DNA from: Mesorhizobium sp. dw_380
GTDB lineage: Bacteria; Pseudomonadota; Alphaproteobacteria; Rhizobiales; Rhizobiaceae
Assembly: GCF_018588885.1 (NCBI RefSeq)
Contig: NZ_JAFFIW010000006.1
Span: 203,613-267,612, forward strand
DNA: 64,000 nucleotides
Reading direction: 5' to 3'
Made by a program: the position numbers and the translations under genes. Numbering within the stretch: the stretch's first letter is position 1; each line of letters opens with the position of its first letter. This document shows positions 40,550 through 49,841 of the stretch, in pieces. The notes under the pieces were generated by a model. That model was not told the DNA's origin, did no database searches, and saw only the letters and a list, made by a program, of their open reading frames with translations.

Positions 40550-42442
40550 TTATTTCTGCTTGAGCCGGCGCGGGAACCGGAGCCATTTTTCTTCGACCGG
40601 CCTCGGCTGCACGAGAATCGTGGTGAGTTCGACGGGCAGGGCCGGCGCCAGCGGCTTCTTGGTGGCGACGCCGTCGGCGATCATGACGATCGAGTGGTAG
40701 AATTCGGTGCCGGCAGCCGATCTCGGCGCCACCGCTTCGTGCATGACGCTGATCACGGTGACATCGGGGCAGTTGTCCTTGATCGCCTGGTGGAAGGCAA
40801 CCTTGCCGTCCGGGTCGAGCGCACCGGTCGCCTCGTCGAGGAACAGGAGGCCCGGCTGCTGCAGTATGATGCGAGCCACCACCAGCTTCTGCTTCTGGCC
40901 GCCGGACAGGACCTGATCCCAGATCTTGCCCTCGCGGCTTTCATTGGCCATGTGCTCGATGAAATCACCGAGGCCAGCCTTGTGCAGCGCCGACGCGACC
41001 TGGGCATCGCCATGGTTGAGTTCGGAGCCAGGCAGGCAGACCAGCTGTTTCAGCGACACCTGCTGCAGCTTGACCTCCTGGGCGGCATAAAAGCTCCTTA
41101 CGCCGTCGGGGAAGACGATGGTGCCGCGGCCGTACGGCCACAGGCCGTTGATCGCCTTGATCAATGAGGTCTTGCCGCAGCCGGATTCGCCTTTCAGGAA
41201 AGTCCACTCGCCACGCCGGAAGCGCAGGTTGACGGCACTGAGGAACGGCGTTGCATCCTCGCCCTGATGCGCCAGTTCGAGCTTCTGGATGGTCAGGCCG
41301 AAAACCGGGTTCTGGCTGGCATATTGGAAGTCGGAACGGCCGGACTGGCTGTAGAACTCCTGCGGGTGCTGGACATTTTCGATCGCGTTGGCGAGCTCCG
41401 TGACACGCTGGCTGTTGGCGCGCAACGTGGCGATGGCCGGCATGACATGGATGAACCACGAACACTGGCCGATCAGCGAATTGACCAGTTCGGAGCCGGT
41501 AATATAGCCCTTGAGATCGAGACCATTGTGGATGAACGGCACGAGGCCAGGCCCATAGGCGACAATGCGCGCACCGACGAAATTGTAGATCAGCTCGAAC
41601 GACATATAGACGGTGTTGACGATGTTCAGCCGCGACCAGGTTCCGTCGATGTCGACATAGAGCCGGCGGTGCATTGACTTCTGCACGCCTTCACCATGCG
41701 ATGCCGCGACATGGAAACTCCGGCGCAGGAAGGTGGTCAGTTCGCCGCGGTAGCTACCTTCGGCCTGCTGCATCCGAACATTCAGCCGCTCAAGCAGGCC
41801 GCCGAGCTTGACCGCGATCCATGTGTTCAGCGGCACATAGGTGGCGACCCCCAGGAAGGCCAGAACGGCACTGCCGTAACTGCCAAGGAATTCCAGTCCC
41901 TTCACCTCCACGGAGGTTTCGAGCAGCTTCTGGCCGACGAAATAGAGCGAGGTGGCGACGCCGAGCACGCCCATGGCGAGGCCAATGGCGCCGCCGGTCA
42001 TGTCCTTGATCGATTCCTGCATGCGCTGGTCGATGTTGTCGGGAGCTGACATACCGCCGCCGGTCGAGGCATGCTGGGCATGGAAATGCGTGTGGTTGCC
42101 GTCCAGCAGCGCCTCGTTGAAACGGCTGTCGAGCCAGCCGCGCCATTTGCGGTGCAAGGTCACCGAGACAAGATTGCGGATGCCCGTGAAACCGGCATCC
42201 TTGAGCAAGACCAGCAAAACCAGGATGCCGGCATTGACCAGCAGCGTGCGCAGCGGCGTGGTGTTGGCAGCATCGTGGAAGAAGGCAATCGAGTTGACCA
42301 ACTCACCCGAAGCTTCGGCGAACCAGACACCCGCCTTGCTGGACAGCGCGGTGAGCAAGGCGATGACGAGCGTGAGGGTCCAGGCTTCCTTCCAGCGATC
42401 CGAGATCCAGTAGGCCCGCATCAGGCCCCAGAAACTGCGCAT
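40550..42442 (-). CDS. ABC transporter ATP-binding/permease protein (YddA/SbmA-BacA-like)
   Basis: A 630-residue half-transporter from ATG 42442 (MRSFWGLMRAYWISDRWKEA; ATG 42547 is possible). The membrane domain of SbmA/BacA-type spans residues 20-380. The ATPase part has Walker A KGESGCGKTSLIKA, ABC signature VLSGGQKQKLVVAR and Walker B LLFLDEATGAL. The YddA-like family exports or imports peptides or antimicrobial peptides and, in rhizobia, BacA-like proteins matter for bacteroid survival. Its substrate is open. An operator-like palindrome lies upstream at 42561. Confidence 0.88.
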   Translation of the reverse strand: MRSFWGLMRAYWISDRWKEAWTLTLVIALLTALSSKAGVWFAEASGELVNSIAFFHDAANTTPLRTLLVNAGILVLLVLLKDAGFTGIRNLVSVTLHRKWRGWLDSRFNEALLDGNHTHFHAQHASTGGGMSAPDNIDQRMQESIKDMTGGAIGLAMGVLGVATSLYFVGQKLLETSVEVKGLEFLGSYGSAVLAFLGVATYVPLNTWIAVKLGGLLERLNVRMQQAEGSYRGELTTFLRRSFHVAASHGEGVQKSMHRRLYVDIDGTWSRLNIVNTVYMSFELIYNFVGARIVAYGPGLVPFIHNGLDLKGYITGSELVNSLIGQCSWFIHVMPAIATLRANSQRVTELANAIENVQHPQEFYSQSGRSDFQYASQNPVFGLTIQKLELAHQGEDATPFLSAVNLRFRRGEWTFLKGESGCGKTSLIKAINGLWPYGRGTIVFPDGVRSFYAAQEVKLQQVSLKQLVCLPGSELNHGDAQVASALHKAGLGDFIEHMANESREGKIWDQVLSGGQKQKLVVARIILQQPGLLFLDEATGALDPDGKVAFHQAIKDNCPDVTVISVMHEAVAPRSAAGTEFYHSIVMIADGVATKKPLAPALPVELTTILVQPRPVEEKWLRFPRRLKQK

Positions 42443-42560
42443 CGAGGATACCGGCGTCAAATGCGACGGCCTTGCGGCGCCGCGGTGTAGTCTATCCGGT
42501 ACTGACTCCTGCGATCGTCTGCCGATCCGAATCACGATCCCGCCCAAACCTTTTTTCTTT

Positions 42561-42577
42561 TGTTACGGATGGTAACA
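42561..42577. promoter_or_regulatory. Palindrome upstream of the ABC transporter gene
   Basis: TGTTAC and GTAACA flank GGATG in an AT-rich stretch (42549-42610) about 120 bp before the ABC gene start. A 6-bp perfect palindrome in a promoter region is a possible regulator site. Confidence 0.4.
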
Positions 42578-42768
42578 CCAATTGATCATTTTCTATTAGT
42601 TTTTGTAGGGGGTCGGCGGCATTGAAGTTCCGGCCGTGTCGGAAAGGCAACAGCACGGCCTTTCCGCGTGTCGCGCGAAAGCCGGCGAAACAGCGGTTTA
42701 ACACAACGATGTCAGACGGTTACCAAACAACGGGCAGGCGTGCTTCTACCTTCCCTTGGGGAAAGCGT

Positions 42769-42999
42769 TCACACGATTTCGTGACTCATCTTGGCCTGTC
42801 CGGCAGCCCGACTTTTCATTGCGGCTAACCAAAACCCCGAAAACGTGCCGTCCTTGATGTCGGACTCCTTGCCGTCGTCGAGGCACACCACGAGGTCCTG
42901 TGAGCATGAGCGCTGGGTGGTTTTCCCACCGATCATCAGCGAAAGGGGCTGACCTACAACGGCCGACAATGGCCACAGCCTTTTCATCAGCAAGGCCAA
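42769..42999 (-). CDS. Doubtful ORF in the 600-bp gap between ABC transporter and DsbA-family gene
   Basis: The gap 42443-43047 has no clear gene. This 76-residue minus-strand frame starts MALLMKRLWPLSAVVGQPLS and includes CLDDGKESDIKDGTFSGFWL. It has a plausible codon pattern but no recognised family, and an alternative frame (42746-42976) overlaps it. No ribosome binding site is evident. It may be a small lineage-specific gene or noise; the rest of the gap (42443-42768 except the palindrome) shows nothing else. Confidence 0.3.
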   Translation of the reverse strand: MALLMKRLWPLSAVVGQPLSLMIGGKTTQRSCSQDLVVCLDDGKESDIKDGTFSGFWLAAMKSRAAGQAKMSHEIV

Positions 43000-43047
43000 G
43001 GTGACGGTGAAGCGCCTGCTCTTGTCAACGGCGAGAGGGAAGCTGCG

Positions 43048-43728
43048 TCAGCCGACCTTGTCCAGCTCGCCGCGCGCCTTGGCGGCCGCCACCTGGCGGA
43101 TCGCATCGGCCAGCGTGTCGGCATCCTGCGCGCCCATCACGGCATATTTGCCTTCGAGGAGGAAACACGGCACGCCTGATATGCCCATGCGCGAGGCCGT
43201 GGCGATCTCGGTGCGCACCGCTTCGACATCGGCGTCTGTCGGCAAGAGCGTGGCGACGACGGACGCGTCCATGCCGGCGTCGCGGGCGGCTTCGATCAAT
43301 ACGGCATGGTCGCCAATATCGACACCCTCCTCGAAATTCAGCTGGAACAGCCGGCGGACCAACATGTTCTGCACGGCTTCACCGGCAGCGCCTGCCCAAC
43401 GGATCAGGCGGTGTGCATCCAGCGTGTTCGGCGCCACCTTGATGTCGTCGAAGGCAAAGGAAATGCCCTCGGCCTCGCCAAGCGGTTCGATGCGGGCATG
43501 GATTTCGCGGATGCGCTCGTCGCTGCCGAATTTGGCCAGCATGTACTCCCGGCGGTCCTTGCCCTGGGGCGGGATGGTCGGATCGAGCTGGAACGGCCGC
43601 CAGCGTATATGCACATCGACATCGCCAGCCGCGGCAACCGCCTTGTCGAGCCGCTTCTGACCGATGAAGCACCACGGGCAGACGACGTCCGACACCACAT
43701 CGATGGTTATGGTGTTCGCTTCGCTCAT
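43048..43728 (-). CDS. DsbA family oxidoreductase (FrnE-like)
   Basis: A 226-residue thioredoxin-fold protein from ATG 43728 (MSEANTITIDVVSDVVCPWC). The redox motif CPWC is at 17-20, followed by RWRPFQLDPTIPPQGKDRRE and the late ISGVPCFLLEGKYAVMGAQD (cis-Pro). There is no signal peptide, so it acts in the cytosol, like FrnE-type disulfide isomerases in redox stress. It precedes the peptide-binding protein in orientation (both minus) with 16 bp between. Confidence 0.88.
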   Translation of the reverse strand: MSEANTITIDVVSDVVCPWCFIGQKRLDKAVAAAGDVDVHIRWRPFQLDPTIPPQGKDRREYMLAKFGSDERIREIHARIEPLGEAEGISFAFDDIKVAPNTLDAHRLIRWAGAAGEAVQNMLVRRLFQLNFEEGVDIGDHAVLIEAARDAGMDASVVATLLPTDADVEAVRTEIATASRMGISGVPCFLLEGKYAVMGAQDADTLADAIRQVAAAKARGELDKVG

Positions 43729-43744
43729 CTCGATCTCCGGATTT

Positions 43745-45562
43745 TCAGTTCGGTTTGCGCCACCATGTTGGCAGCTGGTAACCGAATATGGGCGTCTTGC
43801 GCGGATGTTCCAGATAATTCCAGTAAGCAAGCCATTGCTGCGTGTTGTACTGCATCGGCACCATGTAGTTGCCCGAGATCAGCAGCCGGTCGAGAACGCG
43901 AACGGCGGCGACATAATCCTCTTTCGAGCGGGCGCGCAGCATCGCTTCGATCGCGGCATCGATCGCCGGGTCGGCGACGCCGGCGAGATTGAACGATCCT
44001 TCGGTCTTGGCGGCCGCGGACGACCAACGCCCGATCTGCTCGATGCCTGGGGAGAGCGAATTGTTGAAGCCGCTCGAGCCGATCAGCACCTCGAAATCGA
44101 AGCGCTGCTTGCGCGACTGGATCTGATCGCCGTCCAGGCTGCGGATGCTGACGTCGACGCCGATCTTCTCCAGTGTGCGCTGATAGATGCCGGCCAGGCG
44201 CTCCTCGTCCTGCGAAGCGGTCAGGATCTCGAATCCGAAAGGTTTGCCATCGGCATCGAGCATCGTGCCGTCCTGCACGTGGTAACCGACGCTTTTCAGG
44301 AGATCGAAAGCCGCCTTCAGCACCTTGCGGTCCTGGCCCGAACCGTCGGTCACCGGCGGTTTCCAGGTGCCGTCCATTATTTCGGCCGGCACGCGGCCGG
44401 GGTAGGGGGCCAGCAACGCCTTTTCCCTGTCGTCGGCCGGATGGCCGAGCGCGGAAAGCTCGGAATTCTGCCAATAGCTCATCGTGCGCGTGTACTTGCC
44501 GCCGAACAGGTTCTTGTTGGCCCATTCGAAGTCATAAAGCATGCCGAGCGCGCGCCGAACCACCGGATTGGAGAATTTCGGCAGCCTGGTGTTGAACAGG
44601 AAACCGGTCACGACCGGCGGAATGCCGGTGTCGAAGGTCTCGGAAACCACCTCGCCTCTGTGAAAGGCGGGAAAGTCGAGATCGCGCTCGCGTTTCACCG
44701 GATCGCCGTCGTCATCGATGGCGCAAAGGCCTTTCTTGAACGCTTCGAGCTTGGCGTTGGCGTTGAGGAAATATTCGATGGTGATCTGGTCGTAATTGTC
44801 GAAGCCGCGCTTGGCGGGAACGTCCTTGCCCCAGTAGTCCGGATTGCGCTTGAAGACGATGCGCTGGCCGGGCGTCACCTGCGCGATCGTGTAGGGGCCG
44901 CTGCCGACCAACGGCTTCAGCGTCGTCCTGTCGAACGTGTCCATGTCGAAGGCGTGCTTGGGGATGATCGGCGTCAGCGCGATGATCAGGGGAAATTCGC
45001 GGTCCGCTTTCTCGTTGAAGGTGAAGCGAACGCTGTGGTCGCCGGTCTTTTCGAGCTTGGCGATCCTGGCCATGCGGTCGCTATAGGGCGGGCGCCCTTT
45101 TTGCGTAAAGACGTCATAGGTGAACAGCACGTCTTCCGGCGTCACCGGCTGTCCATCCGACCATTTGGCCTTCGGATTGAGATGGAATTCGATGCTCTTG
45201 CGCTCTGCGTCCATGTCGGCGGCGTCGGCGAGCAGCCCATAGAGAGTAAAAGCCTCATCCGCGCTACGCTGCATCAGCGGCTCGAAGACCAGATTGCCGT
45301 AGATCGTGTCCATCATGCCGCGCGCGGTCGTGCGCAGGCTTTTCAGGATGAAAGGGTTGAGGTTGTCGAAGCTGCCGACGACGCAATAGGTAATGCTGCC
45401 GCCCTTCGGCGCGTCAGGATTGACGTAACCGAAATGCGCGTAGTCCGGCGGCAGGGCTGGTTCGCCCTGCATCGCAATCGCGTATTTTGGCTCTGACCGC
45501 GCGGGCGGCGACAGGGTGAGAAACGATATCGCGGTGATCAGCCAAACAAGAACGCGGCCCAT
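43745..45562 (-). CDS. ABC transporter extracellular solute-binding protein (YejA-like)
   Basis: A 605-residue periplasmic binding protein from ATG 45562 (signal peptide MGRVLVWLITAISFLTLSPP). It has the opening YAIAMQGEPALPPDYAHFGY and VNPDAPKGGSI, typical of YejA-type peptide binding proteins, then FTYDVFTQKGRPPYSDRMAR, PLVGSGPYTIAQVTPGQRIV and NPDYWGKDVPAKRGFDNYDQ. YejA delivers short peptides (and microcin C) to YejBEF. No permease or ATPase genes follow; these must be elsewhere. Confidence 0.9.
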   Translation of the reverse strand: MGRVLVWLITAISFLTLSPPARSEPKYAIAMQGEPALPPDYAHFGYVNPDAPKGGSITYCVVGSFDNLNPFILKSLRTTARGMMDTIYGNLVFEPLMQRSADEAFTLYGLLADAADMDAERKSIEFHLNPKAKWSDGQPVTPEDVLFTYDVFTQKGRPPYSDRMARIAKLEKTGDHSVRFTFNEKADREFPLIIALTPIIPKHAFDMDTFDRTTLKPLVGSGPYTIAQVTPGQRIVFKRNPDYWGKDVPAKRGFDNYDQITIEYFLNANAKLEAFKKGLCAIDDDGDPVKRERDLDFPAFHRGEVVSETFDTGIPPVVTGFLFNTRLPKFSNPVVRRALGMLYDFEWANKNLFGGKYTRTMSYWQNSELSALGHPADDREKALLAPYPGRVPAEIMDGTWKPPVTDGSGQDRKVLKAAFDLLKSVGYHVQDGTMLDADGKPFGFEILTASQDEERLAGIYQRTLEKIGVDVSIRSLDGDQIQSRKQRFDFEVLIGSSGFNNSLSPGIEQIGRWSSAAAKTEGSFNLAGVADPAIDAAIEAMLRARSKEDYVAAVRVLDRLLISGNYMVPMQYNTQQWLAYWNYLEHPRKTPIFGYQLPTWWRKPN

Positions 45563-45794
45563 GACCGTCTCCTTAACAGATCGGCTCGATGATTCGGTGC
45601 GCACCCTAGCATGAGGCAGCTGCATGCCGGCCAATGGTGTGATCAAGAATTACAAGTGGGCGGGCTGGATTCGGCGCCGCTTGCAGTGTAACACGCCGTC
45701 CGAAGTCATTCTGTTGCCTCATTTCGGCAACAGGTAGCTGGACCACACGGCACCAAGAGGCCGGTTCCGGATCATTTGAGAGGAAGTGCACGAC

Positions 45795-46424
45795 ATGACG
45801 AGCCTGAACAGCAATGCGTACCGCCTTTCGGTCATGGCCGCGGGCGTGGTCGGCTTTCTGGGCGCAGGGCTTCCCGCCGCTTCCGCACAGCAGCAACAGC
45901 AGATCCCACAGGGCTGGTTCAAGGCCTGCACCAAGCAGGAAGATGTCGACATCTGCAATGTCCAGAACATCGTCACTGCGGGCAATGGCCAGCTCGTCAC
46001 CGGCGTCAGCCTGATCGAGCTCAAGGGCAAGGTGAACCGCAAGGTGTTCCAGGTCACGGTCCCGACCGGCCGCCTCGTGCCTCCCGGCATCGGCCTCCAG
46101 ATCGACGCCGGCAAGGCGCAGAAGCTCGACTATGTCATTTGCTTCCCGGATCGTTGCGTGGCCGAAGTGCCGCTGACCGACCAGCTCGTCGCCTCGTTCA
46201 AGAAAGGCCAGGGGATCACGCTGACCTCGATCAATTTCCAGAACCAGGCCAACCCGATCAAGATCGCGCTGCAGGGCTTCAGCGGCGCCTATGACGGCCC
46301 GCCGCTGCAGCAGTCGGACATCGAAGACCGGCAGAAGAAGCTCCAGGATTTTGTCGCCAAGAACAACCAGGACTTCGCCAAGAAGCTCAAGGACGAGCAG
46401 GACAAGGCCAAGACCGCCAACTGA
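45795..46424 (+). CDS. Invasion associated locus B (IalB) family protein
   Basis: A 209-residue exported protein. A signal peptide ends near ASAQ (residues 1-33), then a Gln-rich stretch (QQQQQIPQGW). The IalB fold is seen in WFKACTKQEDVDICNVQNIV, FQVTVPTGRLVPPGIGLQID, YVICFPDRCVAEVPLTDQLV, with four cysteines that can form two disulfides. The C-terminus is a charged helix (DFAKKLKDEQDKAKTAN). ATG 45795 has GAGGAAG eight bases upstream. IalB relatives are outer-membrane or periplasmic proteins with an unclear role. Confidence 0.88.
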   Translation: MTSLNSNAYRLSVMAAGVVGFLGAGLPAASAQQQQQIPQGWFKACTKQEDVDICNVQNIVTAGNGQLVTGVSLIELKGKVNRKVFQVTVPTGRLVPPGIGLQIDAGKAQKLDYVICFPDRCVAEVPLTDQLVASFKKGQGITLTSINFQNQANPIKIALQGFSGAYDGPPLQQSDIEDRQKKLQDFVAKNNQDFAKKLKDEQDKAKTAN

Positions 46425-46451
46425 TCACCGGCATCTGGTGGTTACCGAGTC

Positions 46452-46480
46452 AAAAAAGCGGGGTCATGCCCCGCTTTTTT
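46452..46480. terminator. Bidirectional terminator between ialB-like and hspQ
   Basis: AAAAAAGCGGGG and CCCCGCTTTTTT flank TCATG, with T-runs on both strands. It sits between two convergent genes and should terminate both. Confidence 0.9.
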
Positions 46481-46504
46481 CGTTCCTGGCCGGAATGTCG
46501 GAGG

Positions 46505-46828
46505 TCAGTGCCTGGACTGCCGTTTCGGCTCGTATCGCCCATCCGGCTTCTTGTCGAACATCTCCTTGATCTGCGGGTGGCGGACCGGCTCGCCCGACTG
46601 ATCCTCGAGCAGGTTCTGTTCGGACACATAGGCGATGTATTCGGTTTCCGAGTTCTCGGCGAGCAGATGGTAGAACGGCTGATCCTTGCGCGGCCGCACG
46701 TCGGCGGGGATGGCTTCGTACCATTCGTCGGTGTTGGCGAATTGTGGATCGACGTCGAAAATGATGCCGCGAAACGGGAACAGACGGTGGCGGACCACCT
46801 GTCCGATCGCAAATTTGGCCGTTTTCAT
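46505..46828 (-). CDS. hspQ: Heat shock protein HspQ
   Basis: A 107-residue protein from ATG 46828 (MKTAKFAIGQVVRHRLFPFR; ATG 46840 adds four residues). The family signature is FRGIIFDVDPQFANTDEWYE, with DQPFYHLLAENSETEYIAYV and VSEQNLLEDQSGEPVRHPQI. HspQ is a hemimethylated-DNA-binding/Lon-specificity protein induced by heat. No heat-shock promoter was identified upstream. Confidence 0.9.
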   Translation of the reverse strand: MKTAKFAIGQVVRHRLFPFRGIIFDVDPQFANTDEWYEAIPADVRPRKDQPFYHLLAENSETEYIAYVSEQNLLEDQSGEPVRHPQIKEMFDKKPDGRYEPKRQSRH

Positions 46829-47001
46829 CGTACTCACCACTGAATTCCTTGACTTTATTTGGCGCAGACTTCGAGTTAATTCAATCCCGAAGCCTTCAAG
46901 CGCGCCCTAAGATACGCAGAATGCGGAACAAAGGTTTTGACTGACATGGCCGATATCGACGCGCATCGATGGCCGCGATCACAGGGACATCCGCAAGACC
47001 G

Positions 47002-48264
47002 CTACGGGCGCGCTGGCTTTCGCAGGCCGCCCGCAAGTGCTGCAAAGCCGCTGCCCGGACGAAGCCCTTCGCGCATGAAGAAGGCGCGGAGCGGTGCAAA
47101 GCCACCGAGCACGCCGAGACCGGCACCGCGCGCCACCTGCGCCGGCAACATGTCTGAGAGCAGCGACATATTGAGCAGGTTAACCGCGCTGCTGCGCGCC
47201 AGAATGTCGGGACGGCGCTTGAAATCGTAGACCGCCAAGGCCTTGGCCGCGCCCGGGTCATCACGATTTTCACCAGCAATGCCAACGAGATCGTCGATGT
47301 CCCTGATCCCAAGGTTGAGACCTTGCGCGCCGATCGGCGGAAACACATGGGCGGCTTCGCCGACAAGCGCCACCCGGTCCCGCGCGAACCGCAAGGGAGT
47401 TACCGTCGAGAGCGGATAGATCTGCCGTCCAGGTTCGACCGTCACCCGACCGAGCATCGATTGCATCTGCTGCTCGACCCGCAGCGAGAGCGTTGTATCG
47501 TCCAGTGCGGCGAGTTCCCTGGCGGTTTCGGGTTTGACCACCCAGACAAGACTCGAGCGATTGCCGGGAAGCGGAACCTGCGTGAACGGACCGGTCTCGG
47601 TGTGAAACTCCGTCGAGGTGAAGGCATGGTCGCGGCTGTGGCGGAAATTGAGCACGAGCGCTGCCTGAGGGTAGGCGCGCGAGGCGGTGGCGATGCCCGC
47701 GGCCTCGCGCGCAGGCGACTGGCGACCATCGGCGGCGACCGCCAGCGATGCGCCAATCTCGCTGCCGTCGGCGAGCTCGGCATGGGCCTTGTCGGCATCG
47801 AGACGCCAGGTCTTCACCATCGACCTGCGCCATTCGATCCCGGAATGAGTGGCCACCTTGCTGGCAAGCGCGGGAGCAAAGACGCTGTTGGGCAGGTTCA
47901 GCCCGAACTGTTCCTCGTCGATCTCACTGGCGCGGAAGGTGACGACGGGACTGCGGATCAGCCGGCTGGTCGCATCGACGATGCGCATGACTTTCAAGGG
48001 GGCGGCCTTGGGCTTGATGTCTTCAAGGAGGTCAAGCCGCTCCAGCATTTTGAGCGCTGGGTTCATGAGTGCCGTAGTGCGGCCATCGGGGGCCGATGCC
48101 TGAGGCCCGACAAGCGTCACCGGAAAGCCGGCATCGGCGAAAGCGAGCGCCGCGATCAGCCCGGCCGGCCCGGTGCCGGCTATCAGTATCCGCGCTGTTT
48201 CCTGATGCTCCAAGTTCGACTTCCGGCTTAAGATGCGAGGCAGATCACCCGACCTGCCGGTCAA
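47002..48264 (-). CDS. UbiH/UbiF-type FAD-dependent hydroxylase
   Basis: A 420-residue aromatic hydroxylase. The FAD motif is ILIAGTGPAGLIAALAFADA (about 26-45), the DG motif is LAVAADGRQSPAREAAGIAT, and the GD motif is RVALVGEAAHVFPPIGAQGL. The C-terminus resembles ubiquinone biosynthesis hydroxylases. The start is uncertain: ATG 48264 or TTG 48213, as the first 20 residues have no clear similarity. It probably hydroxylates the ubiquinone ring, but other aromatic substrates are possible. Confidence 0.85.
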   Translation of the reverse strand: MTGRSGDLPRILSRKSNLEHQETARILIAGTGPAGLIAALAFADAGFPVTLVGPQASAPDGRTTALMNPALKMLERLDLLEDIKPKAAPLKVMRIVDATSRLIRSPVVTFRASEIDEEQFGLNLPNSVFAPALASKVATHSGIEWRRSMVKTWRLDADKAHAELADGSEIGASLAVAADGRQSPAREAAGIATASRAYPQAALVLNFRHSRDHAFTSTEFHTETGPFTQVPLPGNRSSLVWVVKPETARELAALDDTTLSLRVEQQMQSMLGRVTVEPGRQIYPLSTVTPLRFARDRVALVGEAAHVFPPIGAQGLNLGIRDIDDLVGIAGENRDDPGAAKALAVYDFKRRPDILARSSAVNLLNMSLLSDMLPAQVARGAGLGVLGGFAPLRAFFMREGLRPGSGFAALAGGLRKPARP

Positions 48265-48283
48265 GGAGCATATAGGTCAGATC

Positions 48284-49213
48284 ATGCGGCTTGATCAACG
48301 CGGCGATTCGGCCCATTCGGGTGTCATGACCGGCCACCAGGACGATTTCAGCCATCTCGACCGCGCCGGCCGCGCCATGGCAAATGTCGCGCGCAACCCG
48401 CGCCTGACGGTGAATATCGTCGTCGGTGCAAGCATTCTGCTTGCCTGGTTGTCGCTCGCCGCGATGGCGATTCGCGGCGCCGAGGCCCGTGGCAGCGCGC
48501 CCGGCGACACTCTGCTGCGCGGCTTGCCGCGGTTGCCGTTGCCCGATTTCCTGGAACGGTTCTTCGCGCTCTGCCTGTCGCCGGCGCCACTGGATGCAAG
48601 CATCGGTCCGCGTGCCCTGGCGCTCATTCTGATGTGGTTCCTGATGGCGATCGCCGCGATGCTGCCGTCGGCGGCTCCGATGATCCGCACCTATTGCCAG
48701 ATCGCAGATACCGCCCGGATCAAGGGGGAGCAGGTCGTCCACCCGCTGGTGCTGGTTGCCGGGTATCTCGCCGTCTGGTTCGCCGCATCCATTCTGTTCG
48801 CGACGCTGACACTTGCGATACACACATTCGCCGCATCCAGCGAAATGGACGATCCGGTGCTTGGCATTGCCGGGGCGCTCGCATTGCTGGTTGCCAGCCT
48901 CTACCAGTTCAGCGGCCTCAAGCAGGCCTGCCTGAAGAAATGCCGAAACCCCTTCTCGATCCTGTTTTCGAACTGGAGTGCCAAACCCGTCCGCGTCTTC
49001 CGGCTCGGCGTCGCGCAAGGCATATGGTGCCTCGGCTGCTGCTGGGCGCTGATGCTGGTGATGTTCGCCGTCGGCGTGATGAACATCTTCTGGATGGCGC
49101 TGATCGGCGTGTTCACCCTGATTGAAAAACAGATGATGGGCAGTCTTCCAACCCGGCTGGCCGGTGCGATACTGCTTGTCTGGGCAGCCGCGCTGCTAGT
49201 AGTCTCGTTATGA
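48284..49213 (+). CDS. DUF2182 family metal-binding integral membrane protein
   Basis: A 309-residue membrane protein (ATG 48326 is an alternative start) with about seven transmembrane segments, including IVVGASILLAWLSLAAMAI, LILMWFLMAIAAMLPSAAPM, LVLVAGYLAVWFAASILFAT and CLGCCWALMLVMFAVGVMNI. DUF2182 proteins keep His/Cys/Met residues in TMs thought to bind metal (here FWMALIGVFTLIEKQMMG and GCCWALMLVM). It is followed 13 bp later by a DUF1326 gene, a known gene pairing. Function unknown; metal handling is inferred. Confidence 0.85.
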   Translation: MRLDQRGDSAHSGVMTGHQDDFSHLDRAGRAMANVARNPRLTVNIVVGASILLAWLSLAAMAIRGAEARGSAPGDTLLRGLPRLPLPDFLERFFALCLSPAPLDASIGPRALALILMWFLMAIAAMLPSAAPMIRTYCQIADTARIKGEQVVHPLVLVAGYLAVWFAASILFATLTLAIHTFAASSEMDDPVLGIAGALALLVASLYQFSGLKQACLKKCRNPFSILFSNWSAKPVRVFRLGVAQGIWCLGCCWALMLVMFAVGVMNIFWMALIGVFTLIEKQMMGSLPTRLAGAILLVWAAALLVVSL

Positions 49214-49226
49214 GTGGGGGAATTCG

Positions 49227-49841
49227 ATGACAGATCGGGGCTGGGCAATGAAAGGAGAGCTCGTACTCTCCTGCAATTGCACGGTTTTTTGCCCTTGCGT
49301 TCTGTCGCTCGGCAGTCATCCTCCGACCGAGGGCTATTGCCAGACCTGGGCGGGTTTCCGCATCGACGCCGGTCATTTCGGCGAGGTCGATCTCTCCGGG
49401 CTCAACCTTGGGCTGGTCATGGAAATCCCCGGTTACATGAGCCGCGGCAACTGGACCGCTGGCCTGTTCATCGACAAACGCGCCTCGATCTACGCGGTCA
49501 AAGCCTTGACGAAGATCTTCACCGGCAAGGCGGGCGGGACCACGTCGCTGCTGTCGATCCTCGTCGGAAAATTCCTGGGTGTCGAACAGGTGCCGATCAT
49601 CTATGAGACGCGAGAAAAGACGCGTATCTTCCAGATACCGAAGATCATCGATGGGGCGGTCACGCCGGTTGCCGGCAGGGATCGCGAGAAGGACACCGTG
49701 ATCAGCAATTCGGAATACTGGATCGCGCCGGAGATCATCGTGGCGAAGTCCGACAAGAGCAAGCTGCGGGCGTTTGGGCGCAACTGGAACTTTGCTGGCC
49801 GCTCGGCCGAAATCTGCAAGCTGGATTGGCGAGGCCCGTGA
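49227..49841 (+). CDS. DUF1326 family protein
   Basis: A 204-residue soluble protein. Its Cys-rich start CNCTVFCPC (about 17-25) is the DUF1326 signature and suggests copper or other metal binding. It continues GYCQTWAGFRIDAGHFGEVD, LVMEIPGYMSRGNWTAGLFI and IFQIPKIIDGAVTPVAGRDR. It lies directly after DUF2182 and its stop overlaps the likely pcs start region. With DUF2182 it probably forms a metal-related system whose chemistry is not established. Confidence 0.85.
   Translation: MTDRGWAMKGELVLSCNCTVFCPCVLSLGSHPPTEGYCQTWAGFRIDAGHFGEVDLSGLNLGLVMEIPGYMSRGNWTAGLFIDKRASIYAVKALTKIFTGKAGGTTSLLSILVGKFLGVEQVPIIYETREKTRIFQIPKIIDGAVTPVAGRDREKDTVISNSEYWIAPEIIVAKSDKSKLRAFGRNWNFAGRSAEICKLDWRGP

Noticed and set aside
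43664..45496. Plus-strand ORF of 610 aa opposite the YejA-like gene
   Set aside because: Composition is shadow-like and the minus strand carries an intact binding protein with signal peptide.
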